From Juglans regia (lineage: Eukaryota; Streptophyta; Magnoliopsida; Fagales; Juglandaceae), in assembly GCF_001411555.2 (NCBI RefSeq), contig NC_049910.1, positions 29,049,150 to 29,113,149 on the forward strand: 64,000 nt of DNA, written 5' to 3'. This document shows positions 35,701 through 45,820 of this stretch, one piece after another. Each line of letters opens with the position of its first letter. The stretch's first letter is position 1. The notes under the pieces were generated by a model. That model searched no databases and was not told the DNA's origin. It saw only the letters and a program-made list of their open reading frames with translations. The position numbers and the translations under genes are program-made.

Positions 35701-37043
35701 ACTGGAAGCTAACCAATCCATCCCCAAAATCACATCAAACCCAGTCATAGGAAAGACTATCAGGTTAGCTGGCATTTCTTTCCCGCTAATAGTTATTGGA
35801 CACTTGAGTAAAATCTTGTTACAAGTCACTATATCACCAGTTGGGGTAGAGACCCTCAAATTGTAATCCATCTCATCAGCATCAATGGGGCACAATTTAA
35901 CATAATCCATTGAAATAAAGGAGTGGGTAGCCCCCGAGTCAAATAAAACAGTAGCCTTATTGAGAAATAAGGGAATAATTCCTGGTTACGTCATATAACC
36001 CATAGAGATAATAAGACAAATATTCCTTAATTCTCAACAAAGAAAATTTTAAGAGATGGTTAGAAAATTATACCTGTGATGACATCATCCTTGTCCTCAG
36101 CTTCTCCCGGTGTCAAAGCAAACACCCGAGCAGGTACAGTCCTCCGCTGATTGTTGCCTTGATTATTTGGCCTAAAGTTTTGGGGTGGGTTAGGCCTTCT
36201 GTTGTTCTCCGCAAGCAATGGACATTCTCTAATGAAATGCCCATCCTTACCACATTTGAAACATGATCCCACTTCCTTCCTGCACTCCCCATGGTGTATG
36301 CGGTTACAGAACTTACAGGGGTTAGGTGTATGATTTCCATGTATCTGTCTCTAACTTGAACTGCTCCCCTCATTTCTCTTTTTCCATTGCCCTTGATCCG
36401 AACTAGGAAACCCTTGTGGAGCAGCTCTCTTCCTCTGTTCTTGCAATTCAACACCCCTCTTAAGATTCTGCTCAACTAGCATCGCCTTGTGCACTAATTC
36501 TGAAAAATTCTGAATCTGTAAGACCATCACCCGTTCATAAATCCTGTAGTTCAAACCTTCTTCAAACTTTCTAGTCTTTTTCTCCTCATCGGGAATCAAG
36601 TATGCGGCAAAATGTGATAAATCCGCAAACCTTGCAGCATATTGGCGCACAGTCATGGTCCCTTGCACCCAGTTGGTGAACTCTCAGGCTCTAGCATCCC
36701 TATCTGCCTTAGGGAAAAATTGATCGAAGAAACTCTGCTTGAATTGAGCCCAAACAATTACTCCAATCCCCTCAGCTTCCCTGATAACTTTCTCAGGATT
36801 CCACCATCTCTTGGCTTCTCCAAATAGTTTGAAGGCTGCGAACTTGACTTTTTGCTGATCGGTACACTCCAAAACACCAAATATTTCTTCAATGTCTTGT
36901 ATCCAATCTTCCGTAGTGTTCGCATCACCTCTTCCATCAAAGGTGGGAGGATGCGTTCGATTAAATTGTTCGAACGTGCAACCCCCACCATTGTCGTCTT
37001 CATTCAAATCTTCAAGAGTTCGAACTCTACGACGAGCAGCCAT
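32776..37043 (-). pseudogene. Gag-pol polyprotein of element A (three nonsense codons, one candidate intron)
   Basis: One frame runs from ATG at 37043 to the stop at 32776-32778, if a 92-bp GT-AG segment (36073-35982) is removed; that is about 1391 residues. Order: gag core (FDGRGDANTTEDWIQDIEEI), two zinc knuckles (CKFCNRIHHGEC and CFKCGKDGHFIREC), protease (DSGATHS at 35940), reverse transcriptase (FIDD at 34938-34927; MPFSLTNAP has S in place of the usual G), RNase H (SDAS, then [10 protein letters not shown]) and integrase (HX6H, CX2C, then D and D35E at residues 219, 280 and 316 counted from the codon at 34293). Three stops interrupt it: TGA at 36686-36684 and TAG at 36353-36351 in gag, and TAG at 34347-34345 in RNase H. 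Each is explicable by one G:C to A:T transition, as expected from cytosine deamination in methylated DNA. The element is therefore not autonomous as sequenced. Confidence 0.92.
35982..36073 (-). other. Candidate spliced intron between gag and protease of element A
   Basis: On the minus strand the 92-bp segment starts GTATAATTTTC and ends GACGTAACCAG. It is AT-rich and holds several in-frame stops. Removal joins DDVITG to [12 protein letters not shown], in frame with the protease. Retention ends Gag after GIIF. The length is above the usual minimum for plant introns. The frame match and lack of coding similarity in the segment support an intron; RNA evidence is lacking. Confidence 0.7.
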
Positions 37044-37197
37044 CCTGAAAGTCTAAACTCGGTGAAACGTTCTAAAATAAAAGAAAACTAAAATACCAGG
37101 TAAATAGAAATAAATAAGAGGATAAATAAAATATGCATATAAACACATATACATATATATATATATATATAAATCGGATAACTATGCAAATCTGACA
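37044..37197 (-). other. Element A leader, gag-proximal part
   Basis: Non-coding sequence between the gag start and the left TGACA duplication of the nested solo LTR. It contains a (TA)n tract at about 37149-37171. Confidence 0.7.
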
Positions 37198-39942
37198 TGT
37201 AACGCCCCGACCCAGAGGGTCTGGAGAGTTAACTCATATCACCTAAAATCAATTCCAAATAATGCATTTAAAATAAACCAGAGTCTCCATAACATATTAA
37301 GCTATTTGTTCGACACAAATATCCATGTTCCTACGTACGGGCACATCAATGGTATCTCGTCGTTATACATAACTTTTCCACAAAGACTAGAAATATTCAT
37401 TACTCAACATACCAAAGTCACATAAAATATCAATACTACCAAAAAGTTACTCTCCAAAAGTCATTGCACCCTAAGGCACTTAGTCTTCTATGTTCCACAA
37501 AACTTGCAAATACTCCCTATTCCTAATTCTCAGCTGTTGCATCAAAATTATCTGAAACATATTATGAGGATAGGGGTGAGTTATCAACAACTCAGTAAGC
37601 AGAGAGCATATACTAGTATGTAAACATCAGCCCTTTTCAGAAAGTTCAGTATGCAGAAACAAAAACATTTTATTATTTTCTATGCAGATTTCAGAAAAAC
37701 GTGTTATCAGAAAATCAGAGCGACTTTTCAATCTTTTCATACTCAAAATCAACAATTCATATTTAAGGATCCATTTCATATTCAAAAACGCTTTGGCATA
37801 ACATAACTGAACATTTTCATCTTATCATATCATATCATATACCATGTTTAACCCCCGTGGTAGGGTTGTGCTATCCCCGGTGGCCAAACCAGGCAGTATC
37901 ATGTGGTGAACTTCCCCTTTTTCAATCTCGGAACCCCGAGTGTACACACAGGAAAGAACACGTAAAAGGACCACTTTGTTTCCAAAGTGGGTGCACTCAT
38001 ATCATATCATGGTGGTACCAACCATATCACGTGAACAGTATCATCATATCAGAACCATATTCAGAACAGATAAGTATGCCAAAGTTTTATCATATCCATA
38101 TTATATCAAAACACGTGCGAAACATATTCATATAATTTCTATTTGATCAAAAACAGATCCAAATCATTTCATATCACATGCATAAAAATTTCAATGATAT
38201 CATATTCGCTCTTTTGCATATTTCAGAAACATGTCAAATATTGCTCATGTCTACACATTTCATGTCAAAAATATTTCTTTTCTCTTTCATACGTATCTCG
38301 TGAGGGAATGCAAAACATATACTGAGATTGTTTTTCACTTTTTCTTTTTAAAACAACATGCACATTTTTACAAACCAACCTCAGTTCATTTCTTTTTATG
38401 CAAATCTAGCATAGAAACCCCGCTTACCTGGACTTCGTAGCTTTTCGAAAATTTCCTCAACAATGCCGAACAAAATTAATCGTCACCTATATGATAATCA
38501 CGTAAATTTCCATAAGTCTCCAATCAATCTCGTATTTCGATATTCAAGCCTACAACTTCTAAAATAGTCTATTTTTAATTCCTCAAACTCAAAATTCTCA
38601 TTATTCCCAAAATACCAACATCACTTTCTAAACTCATCAATATCCCACTTCGACTAAACATTTAATTCTAACTTATTTACGAAAGAAATCTTACTATAAT
38701 TTATAATACAAAGTGACATAACTATAATAAATTCATTATAATTAGAAATTCATACTTTTGTTTAAATAATAATAAAACAAAGATATTCTTTTAAAATGAT
38801 AATTTAAAAGAGTATTTTAAAATATTCTTTTTAAGTGTTACTTATCAGTCTACTTACTAACTATTCCAATAAAATATTAGCCCTTTAAAAAAAATTATCC
38901 ATTAAACAAAATAAATCCATGCGTCTACGCCTAATTAAACATACTTTACAACCCACGCGATATACTCATGATTTCAAATCTGAAGTACATAACATAAACT
39001 TAATTAAGTTAACACCCTAAACACTAACCTTGGAGGCGTACTATATGAGGACGGAAAAATAAAAACAAAACGATATTATTTCCTATTGTTAAGTTAACAT
39101 AATTTACATATACATCCGCATATATATATATATATATATTTATGCCAGAAAATTGATTACATCCGCATATATATATATATATACATATATATATTTACAC
39201 CAGAAAAATGGATTTATGTATATATATCTTCGCATATATGTATATGCATGTACACAGAAAAAATACTTTACACAGTGCGGTGGAAGCACTTACGGAGAGG
39301 TGGGGAAGCACGACGGCGTGGAGCTGGGGCTGGCTACGGCGGATGAGGGTGGTGCTTGGTCACTAGCTGCTAGAGCAAGAGAAAGAAATGAGAGAGAGAG
39401 AGACACACGGTGAGAGGACGGGGAGAGGCCGAAATGCAAGGACCACCAGTGGAAGTGGTGCGAGCTTACCGTGGGATGAGACAGTGTGCGGCGGACAGGG
39501 GTGATGGAAGGTCCTCACCGGCGGTTTCTGCGGGGGCACGGCACGGTGTAGCTCCGAATGGAGCGTGACTGCAGTAGCTTGGATGGTGGCTGAAATGCTC
39601 TGTTTTTTATATCTAAAACAGGGGAAACCGAAATCTGCAATGGAGGTTACGGCTCGTTGGGCAGCAACTTCGGTGGCTGGGCAGTGGGCACGATGGTGAT
39701 TTTCAGAGTGGCTGAAGAACATGAAGAGGTAGTAGCGGCACTGAAGTTAGGTCAAGGATGCTCAACAAAAATATATATATGCTATAAGAAGTAAGGAATA
39801 AAACCTAGAGGAAAAAGTGAGGAATGGACCTGCATGGAAATGGAAATGAGAACGTGAGCTTAAACGATGTAAGGCGTGACCCCGTGCGACAGTTTATGGA
39901 GCCGTAAACCACGTGCATGAGTGTTAGTGGCTGGGTCTCACA
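37198..39942 (-). mobile_element. Solo LTR nested in the 5' leader of element A, TGACA duplication
   Basis: The 2745-bp sequence begins TGTAACGCCCCG and ends TGGGTCTCACA. TGACA occurs at 37193-37197 and 39943-39947. Its first 1.4 kb closely follows the solo LTR at 12136, including the GAGTTATCAACAACTC hairpin at 37578 and the CCCCCGTGGTAGGGTT block near 37853. From about 38650 it diverges and carries two (TA)n tracts, then a GC-rich zone with a GA run (39290-39720). No coding domain is present. It is younger than element A because it sits inside it. Confidence 0.88.
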
Positions 39943-39947
39943 TGACA

Positions 39948-40199
39948 TCACTTATTACACATGTATATAACTAGAATTCTCAAAGTTCCAAACTCAACTC
40001 CTAACATCAGCCAAATCTAAACCTCAAATTCCATCAAAATCAATCTTAATGTTGAGTTCCTTAATGTTCTTGGAACTCAAACTTAAATACCCCCACGACT
40101 ATCCTTATAATCCTCCAATTCCTATTTTGAAATTTCCACATCTTATGAACCAACAGATATCTAAACCTCCAAGGTCTACAGTATGCAGAATTCAAACCT
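39948..40199 (-). other. Element A leader, primer-site-proximal part
   Basis: Non-coding continuation of the leader between the nested solo LTR and the primer-binding site. No frame is supported. Confidence 0.7.
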
Positions 40200-40212
40200 G
40201 TCTCTGATACCA
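40200..40212 (-). other. tRNA primer-binding site of element A
   Basis: The minus strand reads TGGTATCAGAGAC two bases after the 5' LTR end. It matches the complement of the initiator-methionine tRNA 3' end (TGGTATCAGAGCC) at 12 of 13 positions, the most common primer site of plant LTR elements. Confidence 0.9.
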
Positions 40213-40214
40213 AC

Positions 40215-42884
40215 TGTAATGCCCCGTCCCCGAGGGTCCGGAGAGTTAACTCATAAAACTCGATAATCAACTCTAACAAGGCTAGAGTACTTCCAAATTC
40301 AAGAATATATCCATTTTCCCAAACCTCATATCGAACGTAAATACTTCAATTAAATAAATCAAATAAACTCATTTATCCAATATTCAATCCAACAACCCAA
40401 ATAACATCAATTCTTCTTCATGTCTCAAATAACAACTAGAAATAATATAACATTAACATAAGTCTCCATAAACCGTCTAAATCCATTGAAGCAAATTTAA
40501 AAAAAAATAATTAACCTCCAACACCAACACTAATATCATGAGATACCCAACCACAAATCACTGCTAATCTTCTCCATAGACTCTAATACTGATTCTCAGC
40601 TGAACCATCGATGTCATCTGAAATATTATGAAGATTAATGGGGTGAGTTATCAACAACTCAGCAAGCAGAGAGCATATACTAGCATGTAAACATGAGCAT
40701 TTATAACATTTGATAAGCAGAAAAAAACATTTACTTCCAGAATACAGAAACGAAACTTTGTACAAAAGCATTAGAGCGAAGTTTTCAGAAAAATAAACTT
40801 ATTCCAAAAAGAGAATCCCTTGGCATTTCTAAACTGAAACATTATAATCTTACCATCGTTTAATATCACATCGGGACAATACCATGTTTAACCCCCGTGG
40901 TAGGGTTATAAACCACCATTATACCCGTGGCTGGGCCATATTCCATATTTCACCCCCGTGGTAGGGTTATAAACTACCATTATACCCGTGGCTGGGCCGT
41001 ATACCATGTTTCACCCCCGTGGTAGGGTTATAAACCACCATTATACCCGTGGTTGGGCCTTAACATAAACAGAACGGATTTCATCAAAAATCCGATTACA
41101 ATCATATACAGAATCAGAACTTCATGCCAAGGTTTTCAGATGACACATCATATCAAAACAAAACACTGAAAAGCTTCAGATCATTTCACATGTTCGAGAT
41201 AAACATAAACAAAATATTCTCATTTGTTCATAACAAAACTTTTAGAATTCCTTATTCGCTCTTTTACATAGTTCAAAAACAAAGTGCACAAAACCAGCTC
41301 ATGTCTACACCAGTCATGACAGAAAACACTTTCTCTTATATTGAATTTATGCATATGCAGAATAAACATTTGAGGTTGTTTTCAGATCATTTCTTTCAAA
41401 AAGAAAATAAACACATTTATTCTCAAAGTCAACCTCATTTTTTTCTTTTATGCAAAACTAGTATATGAACCCCGATTACCTGACTTCTTCGTATTATCAA
41501 CACCTTGAGCCGGAACTCTAATAGTAACACCACCTAAACAAAAAGAACATATATCCAACATTTAATAACCAATCTAGTAGACTGCTATTTATTGAGTAAT
41601 AAATCAAAAAAGTCCCTTCATAGCTCCATAACTATCTAACAATTAAACCCGAACAACTCTCTCTTCAAATCATTCGCATTTAAAACCCAAAACAGCCACC
41701 TTCTATAACACCAAAACAATCATAATTATTTCCAAAACCAACAATTGCAACTTCAATAATTAAAAACATAACCCAACCCAAACTTCACTTCCAACCTTCG
41801 AATAAAACAATTTCAGTGTCCGCATCAATATTTTATTCATTCAGCACATTAAGACTTGCATGAGAGTTCAATACAACTAGTTCCAACACCCATCATTTAC
41901 ACCAAGAAGTCTCAATAATAATTCAAAAACAGTCTCACAAATCATCCAAAATCATATATCTCAACATCAAGAATTCCATCACACTCAACCACCATCAAGT
42001 CAGTAACTCTATTATATTTCACAGTCTAACCTATCATTTAAAAACCACCAACAGCTACGAGGAACTTACCCCAACAGAAAATACAAACTTCAACCACTTC
42101 GAATGGCCACTGCAATTCACGTCCCAAAACTTCAACCACTTCGAATGGCCACTGCAATTCACGCCCAAAATTATTCACAGCAATCTCTAGTGAACATAAA
42201 ACCAGAAAAAAGAAAGAAAAGAAAAAGACAGAAGAATATACATAAAAAGAAAGAGAGGGAAAGTCGGATTGAAGGAAGAATTAAGAGGATTAACAGCAAG
42301 TATAGAATTAAGAGTGACAAACGGTTCAGTGGGTGGAGCGAGAGTTACCGAAAATTAAATTCAAGAACTCAAAGAGGGAAAACCCAACCACGGCACTCAG
42401 ATTTCGGTACCCACAAATATGCTGCAAAGTGACAAAACCCAAAGAAAATAATTCACAAATTGCTAGTGAAACAGAAAGAAAGAACAAAAAAAAAAAATGT
42501 AGAGAATGAGAGAGGACGATGGCTCACCTTTGAAGAACCAGAAAACTCGAGACCCACAGAAACGGATATGTCGGCTAAGGATGAAATACCAGTCCGCGCA
42601 AGATAGAGAGTTTGAGTGGTTCGGAAATGTGGCGAGGAAGGCTCATCATGTGCGGAACCGAAGGTAGAGATCATGGGGCATGGGAAGCAGTTGCACGGGA
42701 GAGGAGGGAATTGCGGAAATGCAGTCCGACGTGCAGAATGAAGGAACGCAGTGGAGGAAGAAGAAAAACAGTGCACGGCATGAAGGGAATTAAACCCCTC
42801 CCCAAAACGACGCCGTTCAACTAACACATGCTGCTCGTGGGCTGGGTTTCTCCAACGGGCTGGGCTTAAAGCCCGGTTGTTACA
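40215..42884 (-). repeat. 5' LTR of element A
   Basis: On the plus strand it starts TGTAATGCCCCG and ends GGTTGTTACA. It holds only three 61-bp units (40883-41064). It carries the element's promoter by position; I did not identify a convincing TATA box. Confidence 0.95.
40883..41064. repeat. 61-bp tandem repeat, three units (5' LTR)
   Basis: Same unit as in the 3' LTR. Unit 1 matches the first and unit 3 the last unit there, so three units were gained or lost inside the array in one LTR. Confidence 0.95.
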
Positions 42885-42996
42885 ACACCTTCCAAAAGTA
42901 GCTAAAGAATTTAACATTCCTATCAAAAACAAAACTCCTAGGCATACCATGGAGTCGCACTATCTCCCTGAAAAAAAAGTCAGCTATGTTGGTGGC
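42885..42996 (-). pseudogene. Gypsy element B, integrase middle part (fragment 2 of 3)
   Basis: The minus strand of this 112-bp piece reads [20 protein letters not shown], then [14 protein letters not shown], the middle of a Ty3/gypsy integrase core. It is bounded on the left by element A (ACACC duplication) and on the right by the hAT element (TTGGTGGC duplication). Its reading continues into 29694 on one side and follows 47800 on the other. Confidence 0.9.
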
Positions 42997-43350
42997 CAGC
43001 GGCGGAACCAAGAATTTATTTTAGGAGGGGCAAGCAAAGCTAGAACTATAATAAAATATTTTTTGTTCTATTTCTATACAAGTTTTCCTGCGGTATAGAA
43101 CAATCTGATAGTAAGATCTAGAATAATAATAAAATACGTTTAATACAACTATGTATTAAAAAAGTATATGATATGTCAAGAACAATATGTCATTGAAATA
43201 ACATCACTACAACACAATTGCTTTTTAGTGACGGTAGAGAAATTGTGACAGTCCGTAGACCGTCACTAAAAGGCATTTTCTGTGACAGTTTCTGGAAACT
43301 GTCACTAAAGATAGAATGAGATTTTTTTAAGTTCCAACGTATGGAAAATA

Positions 43351-43504
43351 TACGTTCGAACGTCACATATACGTTCGAAAGTTATGTCTGTTTACGTTCA
43401 AACGTAAAATATTTTGGCGCAACCGTTCGAATGTTATTCATTAACGTTCGAACGTAAAATGTTTGCGCCAATGTTCGAACGTTAAGTAATAACATTCGAA
43501 TGTT
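43351..43504. repeat. Subterminal palindromic repeats of the CACTA element
   Basis: Copies or variants of AACGTTCGAACGTT occur at 43351, 43372, 43393, 43423, 43443, 43471 and 43491. Short, repeated, palindromic motifs just inside the ends are where En/Spm TnpA-type proteins bind. The role here is inferred from position and family. Confidence 0.75.
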
Positions 43505-43611
43505 CATTGTAAATTTAAATTAAATGACTTTAATTTAAAAATTATGTAATTTTTATTGTGCATAATTTGTGAACAAGTCTACAAAATTTGATAGAATGTA
43601 ATAAACAATAG

Positions 43612-44597
43612 TCAGATGATAACGTTATCCGCAAAAGTCGAACTCCGTACCTCCTCAGTCAAGATATCAACCTTGTCGTTGAGGATAGTTACACGATGGG
43701 TGAGTTCAGCAATAGACGCCGATATAGCCTCGAGCGATCGATCAATCTTATGATCGATATGCGCAGTCAGCTGTGAGATGACCGCATCAACCCAAGCAGG
43801 CCGCACATCTCCTGCAGATGCACTCGACGTATGCTGACTACTACTCCCGTCATGACCTGGCTCAGGCTGCGTCGGAGGAACTAGATCCTCTACAAGGGGT
43901 GGCTGACGTCCCCTCACCTGTCCAATGCTACGTCGATGCGTGGTCATGTCGAGGGGGCTCATCTAATCTTTGACCCGCTCCTCTAGTTGGGTCGGCACTC
44001 CCGGTGCAAGTAATAGTCGGCTGATTAGGACACCGAATGGGAAATTATCTGTGGAGATGATGCTCGCCTAGTAACGGATCCTCTCAAAGATGTGCAGTGG
44101 AAAATCTATAGGATCTCCACGTGCCACTCGTATCAAACATTGTGCCCGAAGCCGACTAAATGTGGTTTTATGAGCCACGGGATCGACATTTGTTGCAACA
44201 ATAAGGTGCAACATGCGGAAGAAATGCAGCAGATGGTTCTGGTTGAAGGCGTTCTTCCACTCGATCTGCATGCGGTCCCTTCCGGTGAGGATGTAGAAAT
44301 TCTCGTCTCGGTCATCATCCCGAGCCTCGACGCTAGTATCCTCAACCTCTGACTGGCCTGCATCTCTAGCTAATGCTGGCTCAAATGGGCGGCCAGTAGA
44401 TGATGTAGAAGTGCCTACATCCTCACGGGGTGTTGAGTGTGCAAATGTCTCAACTCCTTGATGAATCCTGAGGTGCTCGCCGATGACATCTGGTGATACC
44501 TCAATGGAAACACCGCGTATAGTCACGGTGTGAGAGGATGCATCCTGAGGCATGTCACACATCCCCATATAGAATTCTTGAACCATTGAGGGATATA
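43612..44597 (-). pseudogene. PTTP-domain ('putative plant transposon protein') gene fragment
   Basis: One minus-strand frame with two TAG stops (44068-44070 and about 43963-43965) reads MVQEFYMGMCDMPQDASSHT, then GVSIEVSPDVIGEHLRI, then SRLRAQCLIRVARGDPIDFP, HIFERIRY and, past the first stop, FPFGVLISRLLL. This order matches the plant-specific PTTP domain found in transposon-associated proteins. A Ser/Gln/His-rich linker and a C-terminal coiled-coil-like stretch (IAELTHRVTILNDKVDILTE) end it at 43612. Its N-terminal end stops at about 44597, where opposite-strand CACTA coding sequence begins. Its biochemical role is unknown. It may be a captured fragment or a nested insert. Confidence 0.65.
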
Positions 44598-45765
44598 CCG
44601 GGCAGGAGGTGGATAAGGATGATGAAGAAGAGGTGCATGATGATGATGAAGATGTTATTGATGGAGATTCTGAAACAAGCATGGAAAATTCATCTGAAAA
44701 TGAAGAATAAAAGTACTAAATATTTTATTCATATAGGTGACTATAAAATATCTTGAATTTTCATAATTTGTTCTAATTAATTTTCTTTGATATAATTAAT
44801 TATTTTCAAGAATGCCGCCAAAACGGCAACGAAGAAATGTACCTCCGCCAAGTCCAAATCCTGAATCCATTGAGGACTCCCCACTCGAGGAATTCGTTCT
44901 TGAAGATCAAGCTAACACAGAAGTGAACAACAGCCAGTCGACACCTACCAATAAAGAAATATTGTCGTTGATAATTATATATATAGTTAATATTTTTTTC
45001 TCAATAACTATATAATTATAATTATAGTATATCTATTATCATGTGGTTGATGCATATGCACGTCGCGGTCGTGGCTATACACGTGGAATCTCTCTTGAAA
45101 AAAATAGAAGGCACGGTAAATTGAAGATCAAAATTCTTGATAATTCCACTAGAGGAGTGGATGATAGTGCAGAAGCGCTTTCCTCCTATATTGGCACAGT
45201 AGTTCGAGCTTATGCTCCATTTTATGCGCGCTCATGGCGAGATGTTCCGAATGAGATTAAGGAGTACATTCGAAGTCGTATGAAAAGTCGTTTACTTTTC
45301 AGTACATTTTTTTCACCTAGATTAATATATTATATTTTTGACCTGATTCCCTTGTTAGGATGAATTCGACCTCGACTTTGACCGTAGCGAGGATTTGAAA
45401 ACCATGAATGAGTTGATGGCTACACTATTCCGACGTCACAAAGGACGATGTCATGACCACTTCAAGAAGTTTGAGACATTGGAAGAGGCTGCGCAGTCTC
45501 ATTTTCAGCAGATGAAGTTAGATGATTGGAGAAAGTGGTGTGATCTTTTCGCATCTCCAGATTATCAGGTATTTTACATTTATATCTTTTAATTATTTAC
45601 ATTCATATTCGTTCTATATATTATATGTATACATATTACAATTAATATTTTTAATATATTTTGTAGCACTTGAGTTCTACAAATGCACAGAATAGATCTG
45701 CTCTGACTATCCACCATCGTGCCGGTTCAAGGTCATTCCACCGTCTTGTTGAAAAACTGGTAATT
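44598..45765 (+). pseudogene. CACTA transposase exons (Transposase_24-like second gene)
   Basis: 44598-44710 reads an acidic tail (EVDKDDEEEVHDDDEDV, ending at TAA), probably the C-terminus of a first transposase gene. A new start at 44812 reads MPPKRQRRNVPPPSPNPES. Exon-like blocks follow: RRGRGYTRGISLEKNRRHGK, then AYAPFYARSWRDVPNEIKEY, then DEFDLDFDRSEDLKTMNELM, then LFRRHKGRCHDHFKKFETLE. The next intron is clean: donor CAGGTATTT near 45569 and acceptor TTTTGTAG at 45659-45666, after which the frame reads HLSSTNAQNRSALTIHHRAG, typical of Transposase_24 (Ptta/En/Spm). The gene stops at about 45765, where homology is lost. Confidence 0.7.
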
Positions 45766-45820
45766 AAAAAATTGTAGAATTCATTTATTTTCCTGATATT
45801 CTTTCTGATAAGTACTAACA

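Larger units (their letters stand above)
29695..42884 (-). mobile_element. Full-length Ty3/gypsy retrotransposon (element A)
   Basis: A 13,190-bp element lies between 5-bp duplications ACACC (29690-29694 and 42885-42889). From its 5' end it has the 5' LTR 40215-42884 (2670 bp), a tRNA primer site, a leader split by a solo LTR (37198-39942), gag-pol (37043-32776), a polypurine tract and the 3' LTR 29695-32546 (2852 bp). The LTRs look nearly identical by eye. Their length difference of 182 bp equals three 61-bp tandem units exactly, so the insertion is recent. Order of domains is gag, protease, reverse transcriptase, RNase H, integrase, the gypsy order. No chromodomain was identified at the C-terminus. 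It is inserted into the integrase gene of element B. Confidence 0.95.
43205..45790 (+). mobile_element. Truncated CACTA (En/Spm) transposon nested in the hAT element
   Basis: The left terminus CACTACAACA at 43205 starts with the diagnostic CACTA. Two hairpins follow (TTTTAGTGACGGT with ACCGTCACTAAAA, and TGACAGTTTC with GAAACTGTCA), then a subterminal repeat array at 43351-43504. Plus-strand transposase exons lie at 44598-45765. No right-hand inverse of CACTACAA exists before hAT sequence resumes near 45820, so the right end is deleted. Confidence 0.8.

Noticed and set aside
40200..40212. Possible tRNA gene
   Set aside because: Only the 13-base complement of the initiator tRNA 3' end is present next to an LTR. 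No cloverleaf follows, so it is a primer-binding site.
42870..43100. Plus-strand 73-residue frame across 42877-43098
   Set aside because: It crosses the borders of element A, element B and the hAT element, so it cannot be a real gene.
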